64,000 bases of DNA from Algibacter pacificus (GCF_008033385.1 NZ_VOGY01000009.1:62001-126000); one strand, 5' to 3'. Shown: positions 8,216 through 18,683, numbered from the stretch's first letter. Translations and numbers: made by a program. Notes: generated by a model from the letters alone, not told the origin.

Positions 8216-9019
8216 ATGTTAAAACAATTTGTCATTTTAATATTTGCCCTAGTTTCTATTTGTAATATTTCTTGTATTACAAATAAAGATGTGGTTTATT
8301 TACAAGATAAAGGCACGGCTGTTAGCGATTCGTTGCAAATACAGGCCTTAGCTAAGCCATACCGGGTTCAAATTAACGATATTTTAAGTATAAATGTTAA
8401 GGCATTAGATAAAGAATTAGTCGATATTTTCAACCCAACATCTGGTGGTACAAATGGAAATAATCAAAGAAATCAAGAATCACTTTATTTTACAGGATTT
8501 ACTGTCGATTTACATGGCAATATCAAGTTTCCTATTTTAGGAGATATAAATGTACTTGGTTTTACCGTTAAAGAAATAGAGGCTAAGGTGAAACGCGAAC
8601 TTTTACAGCAATATTTTAAAGAAACGGCTCAAATATTTGTAACGGTTAAACTGGCAGGATTAAAGTATACCACTGTTGGTGAAATTTCGACTAAAGGTGT
8701 ACAGGTTATATATCAAGACCGCGTTAATATTATTGAAGCCATAGCCAATGCTGGAGATATTATGCAAACAGGAGACCGTGCCGATGTTTTAATTGTTAGG
8801 CAATATCCTAATGGGCAAAAAATTCATCATATAGATTTAACCGATATTGCTGCAATGAAATCTGAGTTTTATTATATTCAGCCCAACGATATTATTATGG
8901 TAAAACCATTAAAACGTAAGGCATTAGGAGCCGGAGAAACAGCTACCGAAACCTTAACCACAATTGCTAGTATATTTTCAGTGCTAGTTAGTACTTATTT
9001 TTTAGTTAAGAATTTGTAG
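8216..9019 (+). CDS. Polysaccharide export outer-membrane lipoprotein (Wza-like)
   Basis: Outer-membrane export channel component. 267 residues from the ATG at 8216, which gives the signal peptide MLKQFVILIFALVSICNISC with lipid-modifiable Cys20; an upstream GTG start is rejected because it overlaps the -7 box. The poly_export domain (about 45-140) begins YRVQINDILSINV and continues with GFTVDLHGNIKFPILGDI. A SLBB-type domain follows (YTTVGEISTKGVQVIYQDRV, then IQPNDIIMVKP). A hydrophobic C-terminal stretch (TTIASIFSVLVSTYFLV) is usual for the Bacteroidota members. It is followed by the Wzc-like kinase with a 3-base gap, the standard export pair. Confidence 0.92.
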   Translation: MLKQFVILIFALVSICNISCITNKDVVYLQDKGTAVSDSLQIQALAKPYRVQINDILSINVKALDKELVDIFNPTSGGTNGNNQRNQESLYFTGFTVDLHGNIKFPILGDINVLGFTVKEIEAKVKRELLQQYFKETAQIFVTVKLAGLKYTTVGEISTKGVQVIYQDRVNIIEAIANAGDIMQTGDRADVLIVRQYPNGQKIHHIDLTDIAAMKSEFYYIQPNDIIMVKPLKRKALGAGETATETLTTIASIFSVLVSTYFLVKNL

Positions 9020-9022
9020 AAT

Positions 9023-11410
9023 ATGGAAGATGAGTTGGGTTTACAAAATAGTCAAAATTTTGATTTTAAGGACTTTCTTTTTCGTGCTTTAAGTTATTGG
9101 AAGTGGATCGTGTTAGGTTTGTGTATTGCATTTTATGTGGTTTACCATCAAAACATTAGGCGTGAATTTCCTTATACTTTAGGGGCGTCGATTACAGTTC
9201 AAGATGATAAAAACCCGTTGTTTACTTCAAATACGAGTTTAGTTTTTAACTATGGGGGTATTTCAGGGAAAGTTCAAGAAGTTTTATTAAATCTAACATC
9301 TAGAAAACACCATGAGAAAGTTGTAGATAGTTTAAATTTATATCTAACTTATTTAAAACAAGGACGTTTTTATAAAACAGATATATACAAGCAAGCCCCA
9401 TTTGAATTTGAAATTAATCATGATGGTTATCAAATAATAGGTCACCCTTTAAAAATTACACTTTTAAATGAAAATACGTTTCAATTAACTTACACTTTTG
9501 GAGAAGAAAAAGAAATTGCAGTACAAAATTTTAAGGATAAAGATGTTAAGTCGTTGATTGTTAGCGAAAAAAAGCTATCCAGAATTTACCAATTTGAGGA
9601 AGCGATAGATTTACCATTTTTAAAAGGCAGACTTGTTAAACGAGATGGTTTGCGCCTTGTTCCACAATCGGAATATTTTATTCAGTTTAATAATTTTAAT
9701 GCAACAGTCTCGAGTTTTATTAAGGCTTATTCAGTTCGAAATGAAGCTAACTCACCTTTATTAACCGTGAAATTAACCGATAAAAATAAAGATAAAATAG
9801 TCGATTATATCAATACATCAGTTTTTATTCTAGATCGCGATCAACTGCAACGTAAAAATCAATACGCTATTAATACGATATCCTTTATTGATAAGCAGTT
9901 AGCACGAGTTAAACGAGAGCTGACAAAAAAAGCCGACTCTTTAAACGATTTCAGAAAAACAAATAAGTTATTTAATATAGAAGAAGAGCGTACATTACTT
10001 AATACTAAAATTGAAGATTATAGTGGACAAAAAGAATCGTTAAATGAGCAGATTTTATCTTTAGATTTATTGAAAAACTATTTAATAACCAATAGTGATT
10101 ATAGTAATTTACAGGCACCTACAGCGATAGGAATTGCCGATGGAAATATAGGGAGTAATGTGTCTAAAATAGTGTTGTTATCGGCCGAAAAATCTAAATT
10201 AGCTTATTCAGTGCGGGATGATGCTTCTGTTTTTGATGATTTAAATCGACAGATTACTGCTTTAAAACAAGTGGTTTTAGAAAATATTACTTCTGCCAAA
10301 TCGAATTTGAAATCACAGATAAAAGTGCTAGATTCTAAGATTTATAATTCAAAACATAAGTATTCTGTAATACCTGAAAGTCAACAAAAATTAGAAGGTA
10401 TAGAACGCGAATATTTATTAAGTCAGAGTACATATAATTTATATTTAGCAAAACGAGGCGAAGCCGATTTAATCAAAGCTTCTAATGTTTCGGATATTGT
10501 TTTAATAGAACCAGCAAAAGATACAGGGCAAACACGAAATACGGTTAATTTAAATACACGATATATATTTGCTTTTTTTACGGTATTAATCCCGGTATTT
10601 TTAATTGCATTTATTGTTACATTTTTCGATACTAAAATTCATACGCCTGCAGATTTAGAAAAATTGAGCAGTATTCCATTATTAGGTGTTATTGGGCAAA
10701 ATGATTTAGCTAACAACTTAGTCGTTATAAATAAATCTCAGTCTGCTATTGCAGAAGCGTTTAGGGGGGTGCGATCGAGCTTACAATTTATATATAAAAA
10801 ATATGATTTGGCTGGAAGCAAAACGGTGTTAGTAACATCGTCTATTAGTGGAGAAGGAAAAACTTTTACAGCTATAAATATAGCATCGGTTTTTGCATTA
10901 AGTGGTAAGCGCACTGTTTTGGTTGGGTTAGACTTAAGGAAACCTAGGATTTTTGATGATTTTGGACTAAAAAATAACATTGGAGTGGTTAATTATTTAA
11001 TTGGTCAAAATTCATTAAACGACATTGTTCAAAACACTAGTGTTGAAAATTTAGATGTTATTACTTCTGGTCCAGTACCGCCAAATCCCTCTGAGCTTTT
11101 GATAAATGAAACAATGGATAAATTTATTGATGAACTAAAAGCCACATATGATTATATCGTTCTGGATACACCTCCCGTAGGGTTGGTAGCTGATGCTTTG
11201 GAACTTTTAGAATATGTAGATGCATCGCTTTATGTGATTAGGCAAGATTATACGCAAAAAGATATGCTGGCCTTAATTAATGACAAGTATAAAAATGGTG
11301 TGGTAAAAAATATAAGTTTTATATATAATTTCTACAATGTAAAAGGCAAGCATGGTTATGGCTACGGCTATGGATACGGCTACGGCTACGGAGATTATCA
11401 TGATGAATGA
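9023..11410 (+). CDS. Polysaccharide co-polymerase / tyrosine autokinase (Wzc-like)
   Basis: 795-residue inner-membrane BY-kinase that controls chain assembly and export with the Wza-like protein. TM1 WIVLGLCIAFYVVY (about 29-43), a large periplasmic Wzz-type region with coiled coil, TM2 IFAFFTVLIPVFLIAFIVTF (about 513-533), then a cytoplasmic kinase with Walker A SSISGEGKT (about 606), Walker A' VLVGLDLRKPR (about 632) and Walker B YIVLDTPP (about 711). The tyrosine cluster at the C-terminus, where autophosphorylation occurs in the family, is here an unusually regular (Gly-Tyr)6 followed by GDYHDE. Confidence 0.94.
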   Translation: MEDELGLQNSQNFDFKDFLFRALSYWKWIVLGLCIAFYVVYHQNIRREFPYTLGASITVQDDKNPLFTSNTSLVFNYGGISGKVQEVLLNLTSRKHHEKVVDSLNLYLTYLKQGRFYKTDIYKQAPFEFEINHDGYQIIGHPLKITLLNENTFQLTYTFGEEKEIAVQNFKDKDVKSLIVSEKKLSRIYQFEEAIDLPFLKGRLVKRDGLRLVPQSEYFIQFNNFNATVSSFIKAYSVRNEANSPLLTVKLTDKNKDKIVDYINTSVFILDRDQLQRKNQYAINTISFIDKQLARVKRELTKKADSLNDFRKTNKLFNIEEERTLLNTKIEDYSGQKESLNEQILSLDLLKNYLITNSDYSNLQAPTAIGIADGNIGSNVSKIVLLSAEKSKLAYSVRDDASVFDDLNRQITALKQVVLENITSAKSNLKSQIKVLDSKIYNSKHKYSVIPESQQKLEGIEREYLLSQSTYNLYLAKRGEADLIKASNVSDIVLIEPAKDTGQTRNTVNLNTRYIFAFFTVLIPVFLIAFIVTFFDTKIHTPADLEKLSSIPLLGVIGQNDLANNLVVINKSQSAIAEAFRGVRSSLQFIYKKYDLAGSKTVLVTSSISGEGKTFTAINIASVFALSGKRTVLVGLDLRKPRIFDDFGLKNNIGVVNYLIGQNSLNDIVQNTSVENLDVITSGPVPPNPSELLINETMDKFIDELKATYDYIVLDTPPVGLVADALELLEYVDASLYVIRQDYTQKDMLALINDKYKNGVVKNISFIYNFYNVKGKHGYGYGYGYGYGYGDYHDE
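11354..11389 (+). repeat. Six tandem Gly-Tyr codon pairs in the kinase tail
   Basis: Six consecutive 6-base units of the form GG(C/T/A)TA(C/T) encode (Gly-Tyr)6. Unit number could vary by slippage, changing the number of phosphorylatable tyrosines. Confidence 0.9.
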
Positions 11411-11510
11411 TAAGTAAAATATTAGAAAAAAATAAATTTAGTAAATCAAAATAGTAGCTTAATATAGCGGGTTTGTCTATATAAATGGATAATAATTAAT
11501 TGAATAAAAA

Positions 11511-12383
11511 TTGAATAAACAAGATACAAATTGGCTTTATACTATTTCTCCTAAGAAAAAACTGATAGATCTAAATTTTAAAGAAATTTGGCGTTATCGA
11601 GATTTGTTGTTTTTGTTTGTAAAACGTGATATTATTACGCAATACAAGCAAACCATTTTAGGCCCTTTATGGTATTTTATTCAACCCTTGTTTACAAGTG
11701 TTATATTTACTTTAATTTTCAATAATTTAGCAGCTATACCTACTGGTAATGGTATCCCGTCGTTTTTGTTTAATCTAGCAGGGATTACCTCTTGGAACTA
11801 TTTTAGCTCATGTTTAACAGGTACTAGTGATACTTTTAAAGCAAATCAAGGTATCTTTGGTAAAGTTTATTTTCCAAGAGTTATTACCCCGTTATCTGTG
11901 GTGTTTTCAAATTTAATTAAGTTTGGGATTCAACTTTTAGTATTTACTTTTTTTTATATTTATTTTGTGTTTTTTACAGATTCAGCTTATAGTGCTTTGC
12001 CACAATTCTCCTTACTTTTATTACCCGTTTTAGTAGCTTTTATGGGACTGTTTGGTTTAGGATTTGGGATGGTTATTTCGTCTATGACTACTAAATATCG
12101 TGATTTAACTTTCTTGGTTAGTTTTGGTGTACAGCTTTTAATGTACGCATCGGCTGTTATGTATCCTCTATCTTATTTTCAGGAAAAAATACCGGAATAT
12201 TCATGGATTATAGAATATAACCCAATGGCAACTATTATTGAACTCTTTAGGTATATGACTTTAGGTGTAGGAGATTTTTTGTTTTCTAGATTTTTATATG
12301 CTGGAATTGTGAGTGTCGTATTTTTTTTGGTAGGATTAGTTATATTTAATAAAACTGAAAAATCATTTATAGATACGGTTTAA
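11511..12383 (+). CDS. ABC-2 type polysaccharide export permease (Wzm/KpsM-like)
   Basis: 290-residue inner-membrane subunit of an ABC exporter for polysaccharide. About six membrane segments, preceded by the characteristic amphipathic LIDLNFKEIWRYRDLLFLFV and followed by KRDIITQYKQTILGPLWYFI, a hallmark of the family. The start is a TTG at 11511; no nearer in-frame ATG keeps the conserved NWLYTISPKKKL N-terminus. The gene for the partner ATPase follows after one base. Confidence 0.92.
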   Translation: MNKQDTNWLYTISPKKKLIDLNFKEIWRYRDLLFLFVKRDIITQYKQTILGPLWYFIQPLFTSVIFTLIFNNLAAIPTGNGIPSFLFNLAGITSWNYFSSCLTGTSDTFKANQGIFGKVYFPRVITPLSVVFSNLIKFGIQLLVFTFFYIYFVFFTDSAYSALPQFSLLLLPVLVAFMGLFGLGFGMVISSMTTKYRDLTFLVSFGVQLLMYASAVMYPLSYFQEKIPEYSWIIEYNPMATIIELFRYMTLGVGDFLFSRFLYAGIVSVVFFLVGLVIFNKTEKSFIDTV

Positions 12384-12384
12384 T

Positions 12385-13677
12385 ATGGGGAATAAAGATA
12401 TTATTTTAAAAGCCGAGAATATCTCAAAACAATACCGTTTGGGGCTTGTTGGTACAGGAACTATTAGTCACGATTTAAACCGCTGGTGGTCTAAAATACG
12501 AGGGAAAGAAGATCCTTATTTAAAAGTAGGCGAATCTAACGATCGAAGCACTAAAGGAAATTCTGAATATGTTTGGGCATTACAAGATATTAATTTTGAA
12601 GTTAAGCGCGGCGAAGTTTTAGGAATTATTGGTAAAAATGGCGCTGGGAAATCTACGCTTTTAAAAATTCTATCTAAAGTTACTGGACCAACCACTGGAG
12701 AAATTAAAACTAGAGGACGTATCGCGTCTTTATTAGAAGTTGGTACAGGGTTTCATGGTGAAATGACTGGGCGTGAAAATGTTTATCTTAATGGTGCTAT
12801 TTTAGGAATGACTAAAAAAGAAATAGCATCCAAAATTGATGAAATTATAGAGTTTTCTGGTTGTCAACGTTATATAGATACTCCGGTAAAACGCTATAGT
12901 TCGGGTATGACGGTGCGTTTGGCCTTTGCAGTCGCTGCTTTTTTGGAGCCTGAAATATTGGTGATTGATGAGGTCCTTGCTGTAGGAGATGCTGAGTTTC
13001 AAAAGAAGGCTATTGGGAAAATGCAGGATATTTCACGTGGTGAAGGGAGAACGGTGTTGTTTGTTAGTCATAATATGGCGGCGGTGAAGAATTTGTGTAC
13101 TAGGGCAATTGTTTTACAGCAAGGTAGAATTGTTTTTGATGGAGGTCAAAATGAAAGTGTCGATTATTATTTCTCAAATACAAGAGAAATTAATAAAAAT
13201 TATGTTCTATTAAACGATGCGCACAGAAGAAAAAGCAGATCAAAAGAAAGTATACTGAAAAGTGTAAAATTGATATCTAAAGAGTCATTGTTAAATAAAG
13301 TAATAGAATTAGAAATTGTTTTGAAAACAATTAATTTTGTTAATAACATGGTATGTGTAACAGGTACTATTTGCAATAGTAAAGAAGAAATACTTGGTTC
13401 TTTTTTCTCAGACTCTTTTCGCCTTCACAAAGGTGAAATGAAAATAAACCTAACAATATTAAATTCAAATTTAGCTTTAGGAGAATATTATATGAATTTT
13501 TCTATTTCAAAAGGACGCTTTAGAGAAAATAACCTTGAAATGTTGGATAATGTATATGAAGCCATTGGATTTGATGTTTTTAATGAGATTAATTTAGAAG
13601 GAGGGAATACTTATAAATGGGATAATTCTTGGGGCAATTTTCATTTTAAATCTATAATAAAACAAGAAAATAATTGA
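12385..13677 (+). CDS. ABC transporter ATP-binding protein with C-terminal Wzt-like domain
   Basis: ATPase of the polysaccharide exporter, 430 residues. Walker [13 protein letters not shown] (about 80-91), signature RYSSGM (about 171), Walker [13 protein letters not shown] (about 191). About 160 further residues (from about 265) form a beta-rich C-terminal domain ([36 protein letters not shown]), the position of the Wzt carbohydrate-binding domain that in E. coli O8/O9a recognises the capped chain end. The gene overlaps the next, a methyltransferase, by 4 bases (TTGA). Confidence 0.92.
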   Translation: MGNKDIILKAENISKQYRLGLVGTGTISHDLNRWWSKIRGKEDPYLKVGESNDRSTKGNSEYVWALQDINFEVKRGEVLGIIGKNGAGKSTLLKILSKVTGPTTGEIKTRGRIASLLEVGTGFHGEMTGRENVYLNGAILGMTKKEIASKIDEIIEFSGCQRYIDTPVKRYSSGMTVRLAFAVAAFLEPEILVIDEVLAVGDAEFQKKAIGKMQDISRGEGRTVLFVSHNMAAVKNLCTRAIVLQQGRIVFDGGQNESVDYYFSNTREINKNYVLLNDAHRRKSRSKESILKSVKLISKESLLNKVIELEIVLKTINFVNNMVCVTGTICNSKEEILGSFFSDSFRLHKGEMKINLTILNSNLALGEYYMNFSISKGRFRENNLEMLDNVYEAIGFDVFNEINLEGGNTYKWDNSWGNFHFKSIIKQENN

Positions 13678-14333
13678 AAAATTTTAATCAATCTTATATA
13701 GGACTCAGGTCAGACTTAATAAAATATATTTCAGGTAAGAATAATAATGTACTTGATGTTGGCTGTGCTAATGGAACTAACGGAAATTATTTGTTGGAGA
13801 ATGATATTGCGGAAATTGTATATGGAATTGAGTTTGATAAAGAGATGTCTGCAGTTGCAGAAAATAATTATTCCAAAGTATTTGCAGGTGACCTAAACTC
13901 TAAATCTTTTAGAAGTGACATTTTAAAATGTAATATTAAGTTTGATTATATTTTATTTGGAGATATTCTTGAGCATTTATTAGATCCATATGCTGTTTTA
14001 AAAGAATTAAAAACGTTATTAAAACCTGATGGTAAAATCATAATTTCATTACCCAATATAGCTCATGTAGAAACATTTATACAATTATTTGTAAAAGGAA
14101 CTTGGCCTAAAAATTCCAGAGGAATATTTGATGCAACACATTTACGTTGGTTTACAAAAAAAGATGTAGAAAGTTTAGTAGCTCATAGTGAATTAAATTT
14201 GGATGTTTATGAGGCCAAATTAAGAGCCAGAGATGCTATTGGATCTAAATTTAATTGGAAGTATAATATTATTAAGAAAATTAATAAAGAGTGGGTTACA
14301 TTTCAACATATAATAGTCTGTTCGCATGTGTAA
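13674..14333 (+). CDS. SAM-dependent methyltransferase (class I)
   Basis: 219 residues. SAM-binding motif [16 protein letters not shown] at about 26-40, acidic end of strand 2 (YGIEFDKEM), and the post-motif [15 protein letters not shown] near residue 95, as in small O-antigen methyltransferases. The start is the TTG inside the 4-base overlap with the wzt-like gene. Its place directly after a Wzt with a C-terminal binding domain suggests methylation of the polysaccharide, possibly chain-terminating; that is inference. The acceptor is unknown. Confidence 0.8.
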   Translation: MKNFNQSYIGLRSDLIKYISGKNNNVLDVGCANGTNGNYLLENDIAEIVYGIEFDKEMSAVAENNYSKVFAGDLNSKSFRSDILKCNIKFDYILFGDILEHLLDPYAVLKELKTLLKPDGKIIISLPNIAHVETFIQLFVKGTWPKNSRGIFDATHLRWFTKKDVESLVAHSELNLDVYEAKLRARDAIGSKFNWKYNIIKKINKEWVTFQHIIVCSHV

Positions 14334-15249
14334 TAAATATGATAAAATTTATATTGTTATTGTTACCTACAATGGAATGCCATGGTTGCAAAAATGTTTA
14401 GACAGTTGTAAAGATTACCCTGTTATAGTTGTTGATAATAATTCTAAAGATGGAACCGTTTCTTTTATTGAAAATAATTATTCAAAAATAAAACTATTTA
14501 AGCAGAGTTTTAATTTAGGATTTGGTCAAGCAAATAATCTAGGGATTTCTTTTGCGTTGAAACATGGAGCTAATCATGTTTTTTTACTAAATCAAGACGC
14601 TTATATTGTTGATGATTGTTTAGCAAAGTTAGTTTGGCATCAAAAAAACAATCCGGAATATGGAGTTTTAAGCCCAATACATCTTAATGGAGAAGGGAGT
14701 AAATTAGATAGGTTGTTTTCACATTATTTAAGTTATGATTATAATGAAACCTTTTATTTTGATGCAATTAAGAATAAACTATACCCAATATATCAAGTTC
14801 CTTTTGTTAATGCCGCAGCTTGGCTATTATCAAAAAATACACTAGATAAAATTGGGGGGTTTGATCCTTTGTTTTTTCATTATGGAGAAGATGTTAATTA
14901 CTGCCAAAGGTTAAATTATCATGGTTTTAAAGTAGGTGTAGTAACTAGTACATTTATTATGCACGATAGAGAGCGTGTTTTAGATCAAAAAAATGTAGAT
15001 TATAATAGTATAAAGGAAAAAGAAAAACAGTACAAAATTAGATGGGCCAATGTTAATATTGAAAGTCAAACTTTAATCTATAATAGGATTGAAGTGCTAA
15101 AGAAAAGACTTTTTAAATCATATTTAAAATTTAGTTTTAAAATCGCTAATAACTGTAAGGCAGAACTTAGGTTAATAAAAAGAATAAAAGAGGGTATATA
15201 CATTAGTAGAACTATAAACAAGAAACTAGGAAAGCACTATATTGAGTGA
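14326..15249 (+). CDS. Glycosyltransferase family 2 (rhamnosyltransferase-like)
   Basis: 307 residues, GT-A fold. N-terminal strand [18 protein letters not shown], nucleotide-binding [10 protein letters not shown], and a NQDAYIVDD at the DxD position (about residue 90), then [20 protein letters not shown] and [19 protein letters not shown], the acceptor-site pattern of WbbL/RfbF-type rhamnosyl or related transferases. Overlaps the methyltransferase by 8 bases. The donor sugar cannot be named. Confidence 0.85.
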   Translation: MCNKYDKIYIVIVTYNGMPWLQKCLDSCKDYPVIVVDNNSKDGTVSFIENNYSKIKLFKQSFNLGFGQANNLGISFALKHGANHVFLLNQDAYIVDDCLAKLVWHQKNNPEYGVLSPIHLNGEGSKLDRLFSHYLSYDYNETFYFDAIKNKLYPIYQVPFVNAAAWLLSKNTLDKIGGFDPLFFHYGEDVNYCQRLNYHGFKVGVVTSTFIMHDRERVLDQKNVDYNSIKEKEKQYKIRWANVNIESQTLIYNRIEVLKKRLFKSYLKFSFKIANNCKAELRLIKRIKEGIYISRTINKKLGKHYIE

Positions 15250-15369
15250 GGTAATTTTTGTATAATTATTTAGAATTGTACTAAATGTAATTATTTCAAC
15301 CTAGAAACATCAAGGTTGGATAGTGTTAAATTGATATTTTATGTTTTAAAAATAATATAATTTGGATAA

Positions 15370-16314
15370 ATGGTATCAATAATAATTCCTACATATAATC
15401 GATCGCATGTAATTGAAAATGCGCTTCAATCTATCTTAAAGCAAACTTATTCTAATTGGGAATGTGTAATTGTTGATGATGGCTCTATAGATAATACTTT
15501 ACCGGTTTTAAAGAAATACACAGAAAAAGATGCTCGTTTTAAAGTATTAAGTCGCTCTTCAGATATCACCAAAGGAGCGTCGTCTTGCCGAAATATAGGA
15601 TTGTTTTTTTCTAAAGGCGATTATATCATTTTTTTAGATTCTGATGATTATCTTATGGAAACCTGTTTAGAAAATAGAGTACTTGAATTTGAAAGAAATC
15701 GGGATAAAGATTTTTTAGTTTTTCCCATGGCAATAAAAAAAAAGGGAGAAATTATTGACTATAAAATCCCGGAAAGTGAATCTTATCTAAACGATTTTTT
15801 GAATTACAAATTGCATTGGCAAACCATGTGTCCTATTTGGAAAAAAGAATTTATACAAAACCTAAAAGGGTTTAAAGCCAGTTACCCAAGACTAAATGAC
15901 CCAGAGTTAATGATAAGAGCTTTGCTTGTGCCAAATGTAAAGTTTAAGGTTTTTACCAAAGCTAATTATGATACCGTTTATAATATGAATGTAATAAATT
16001 GGGTGGCATTAAAAGATAAATACTACCAAAGTTTGATACTATTTATTCCAGAAGTAAGTCAAAGCTTAGAGGAGGTAAACAAAACAGATTTAAAAAAGTA
16101 TTTAAGCCGTTATTTAAAAGTTTGGTTTAGAGATTTTATGTTTCCAAGCCAATTAAATTTAGTAAAACAGAATAACACGTTAATTAATTTGTTTTATAAA
16201 CATCAAATAATTTCAATATTTAAAAAGTTTAAACTAAAGGGGTTGTTATTTGTTCATAATGTGTTTTATTATTTGAAAAGAAAGCTAAAAGATTTAATTA
16301 TAAACTTAACTTAG
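15370..16314 (+). CDS. Glycosyltransferase family 2
   Basis: 314 residues, GT-A fold. MVSIIIPTYNRSHVIENAL at the start, VDDGSIDNT, GASSCRNIGL and the metal-binding LDSDDYL (about residue 90). The C-terminal 100 residues are basic and helical, perhaps membrane-associated (LLFVHNVFYYLKRKL). It follows a 120-base gap holding a weak hairpin CAACCT/AGGTTG (15299-15320); I find no clear promoter there. Confidence 0.85.
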   Translation: MVSIIIPTYNRSHVIENALQSILKQTYSNWECVIVDDGSIDNTLPVLKKYTEKDARFKVLSRSSDITKGASSCRNIGLFFSKGDYIIFLDSDDYLMETCLENRVLEFERNRDKDFLVFPMAIKKKGEIIDYKIPESESYLNDFLNYKLHWQTMCPIWKKEFIQNLKGFKASYPRLNDPELMIRALLVPNVKFKVFTKANYDTVYNMNVINWVALKDKYYQSLILFIPEVSQSLEEVNKTDLKKYLSRYLKVWFRDFMFPSQLNLVKQNNTLINLFYKHQIISIFKKFKLKGLLFVHNVFYYLKRKLKDLIINLT

Positions 16315-16346
16315 TTTTTACTAATAAAAAAAACGCCTATTTAAAA

Positions 16347-17525
16347 ATGATTAAGTTTATAAAGTGGATCATTAAAGTAATTCAAGGTTATTTTAATTAT
16401 TTAAAATTCAGAATTACTGAAACAAAAAAAATAAAACAAGCCCATATTGTTTTTATTTTACCATACTATCACACCGGAGGTGCCGAAAAAGTACACCTTA
16501 ACATTGTTAAAGCATTAAGTCATCAAAAATGTTGTGTTATTTTCACCCATTTATCGGCAACCACTAATTTTTATGATGCGTTTAAAAAGCATGCCGAAAT
16601 TGTTGAAATAAATAGTATTAGAAATAAAAAATCTTATTTTTTACAAAAGCGTTTAGACAAAAACATAATTAAAACCATAAATAATAGTAATACAATACAT
16701 ACTGTTTTTGGCAGTAACACAAATTATTTTTATTCGGTAGTAGCCAAGTTTGATAACCATTTAAAAAAAATAGATTTAATTCATGCCATAAGCCCAAACG
16801 ATGAACGTGCATTAACATTTGCAAAAACGGCTAAAACCATAAGTTATAGAGTGTGTATTAATCAAAAAGCAAAAAACGATTTAATTTTAATTTATAAACA
16901 AAATAATATTAATAAAACTTATACTGAAAGGATTAAAATAATAGAAAATGGTATTAATATTATTGAAGCCGATACAGAAAAAAATCAATCTAAAACCAAT
17001 ATTACATTTGGATTTGTTGGCAGATGGTCTGAAGAAAAACGGCCTGAAATTTTTCTAGCCGTAGCCAAACAAATAAAAATAAAATATCCTAAAGTTCATT
17101 TTGTAATGGCAGGAACCGGAATGAAACCTAATATCAGGTTAATAAACAATTCAGGAGTTGAATATTTAGGTGAAATTACAAATTTTACTCAAATGAATAA
17201 ATTGTATAAGAGCCTAACAGGAGTGGTAATAACATCTATTTCAGAAGGATTTCCAATGGTTTTTATGGAGTCTATGATATTTGGAGTAATACCTATATCG
17301 ACTAATGTTGGTGGTATAAGTCAACACGTTAGTCATTTAGAAAATGGAATGTTAATAAATTCTAAATCTAAAGCAGTACTAATTGAAGAATTTGTTGAGA
17401 AAATTGAAGATTTAATTTGCGATAACTTATTGATGTCCAAATTAGCTTTTAACTCAAAAAAATATGCCACAAAACACTTTAATATTGAAAAATTCAATAA
17501 ATCCTATCAAGACTTATTTTTGTAA
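16347..17525 (+). CDS. Glycosyltransferase family 4
   Basis: 392 residues, GT-B fold retaining glycosyltransferase. The N-terminal domain opens with a basic segment and then IVFILPYYHTGGAEKVHLNI, the acceptor-side loop of GT4 enzymes. The donor-binding domain has TFGFVGRWSEEKRPEIFL and the EX7E region SEGFPMVFMESMIFG followed by ISTNVGGISQHV. Donor and acceptor unknown. Next gene 3 bases downstream. Confidence 0.87.
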   Translation: MIKFIKWIIKVIQGYFNYLKFRITETKKIKQAHIVFILPYYHTGGAEKVHLNIVKALSHQKCCVIFTHLSATTNFYDAFKKHAEIVEINSIRNKKSYFLQKRLDKNIIKTINNSNTIHTVFGSNTNYFYSVVAKFDNHLKKIDLIHAISPNDERALTFAKTAKTISYRVCINQKAKNDLILIYKQNNINKTYTERIKIIENGINIIEADTEKNQSKTNITFGFVGRWSEEKRPEIFLAVAKQIKIKYPKVHFVMAGTGMKPNIRLINNSGVEYLGEITNFTQMNKLYKSLTGVVITSISEGFPMVFMESMIFGVIPISTNVGGISQHVSHLENGMLINSKSKAVLIEEFVEKIEDLICDNLLMSKLAFNSKKYATKHFNIEKFNKSYQDLFL

Positions 17526-17528
17526 ACA

Positions 17529-18683
17529 ATGAAAATACTAATGGTCGCCATACCAAATCATCATTTTTTTCAATGGATAAACCAGTTGAAAAACTCTGGA
17601 TATCATGTGTACTGGTTTGATGTTACGGACGGTGGTCCTAAGTCGAAAAAAATAAAATGGGTCACCCAAATAAAAGGATGGAAATTGCGATGGGATTTTC
17701 CGTGGAGATCTTCAATTAAAAAGAATACTCCCAAACTATATAAGAGCATTCAAAGGTTTAATGAAAATTCAGTGCTTTCAACGTTTGAAAAAACGTTAAA
17801 TGAAATCAAGCCAGATGTTGTACATGTGTTCGAAATGCAGCTGGCAGGATTACCAATTTTACCAATAATGCTAAAAAATAAAACCCCTTTAATTTATTCT
17901 TCTTGGGGTAGTGATATGTTTAACTATAAAGCTTTAGGGGTTGGTGAAATTGAGGTGAAAACATTTTTAGCTCGAGTAAACTATTTAATTACCGATTGCA
18001 AACGCGATTATAAAATAGCAATCCAAAATGGATTTAATTCTAGTTTTTTGGGGGTGTTCCCAGGTAATGGAGGTATAGACATTAATCAATCCAATATAGA
18101 AATAAGTGAAACAAGAAACACTATTTTAATAAAAGGGTATGATGATGGTGTTGGGAAAGCTTCAATCGTTTTAAAAGCTTTAGAGCTAGTTGATCAAGTT
18201 CTACTAACTAGTAAAAAGATAATAATTTATAGTGCCGATCGGGGGTTGAAACTCCAGATAGATCAATCTAAGTTTCTTTTAAATTTAAATATCAAAATCT
18301 ATTATAGAACTGATTTTATCCCAAACAGAAACTTATTAGCTTTAATGGGAGCAAGTTGTATCCATATAGCAAATAGTATTTCCGATGGTATGCCAAATGC
18401 ATTGTTAGAAGCAATGGGAATGGGAGCATTTCCTATTCAATCTAATCCAGGAGGTGTAGGGGATGAGGTTATCGAACATAATAAAAACGGTTTACTAATT
18501 GATAATCCGATAGATGAAAAAGTCATAGCTAAACTAATAGAACAAGCTTTGAAGAATGAAAAATTACGAAAAGAAGCTCAAAATTTCAATGTTAATTTTA
18601 TAAACAGCAATTATAATAGAAGTAAATTGCTACCGCAAATTGTAAAGCTTTATAAAAATATAAAAGCAGAACCCTTTAAATGA
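17529..18683 (+). CDS. Glycosyltransferase, GT4-like
   Basis: 384 residues, GT-B fold. The N-terminal domain has DVVHVFEMQLAGLPI and YSSWGSDMFNY, a pattern of a divergent GT4 subgroup. The C-terminal domain has HIANSISDGMPNALLEAMGMG and IQSNPGGVGDEVIEHNKNG, a good EX7E/phosphate-binding region. The donor is unknown. Overlaps the next gene by 4 bases (ATGA). Confidence 0.82.
   Translation: MKILMVAIPNHHFFQWINQLKNSGYHVYWFDVTDGGPKSKKIKWVTQIKGWKLRWDFPWRSSIKKNTPKLYKSIQRFNENSVLSTFEKTLNEIKPDVVHVFEMQLAGLPILPIMLKNKTPLIYSSWGSDMFNYKALGVGEIEVKTFLARVNYLITDCKRDYKIAIQNGFNSSFLGVFPGNGGIDINQSNIEISETRNTILIKGYDDGVGKASIVLKALELVDQVLLTSKKIIIYSADRGLKLQIDQSKFLLNLNIKIYYRTDFIPNRNLLALMGASCIHIANSISDGMPNALLEAMGMGAFPIQSNPGGVGDEVIEHNKNGLLIDNPIDEKVIAKLIEQALKNEKLRKEAQNFNVNFINSNYNRSKLLPQIVKLYKNIKAEPFK

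Noticed and set aside
11354-11389. Short tandem repeat as a possible CRISPR-like array
   Set aside because: Six-base units in frame within a kinase gene; no spacers. No CRISPR array or cas gene was seen in the window.
15299-15320. CAACCT/AGGTTG hairpin as a terminator inside the locus
   Set aside because: Six base pairs, large loop, no following T-run.
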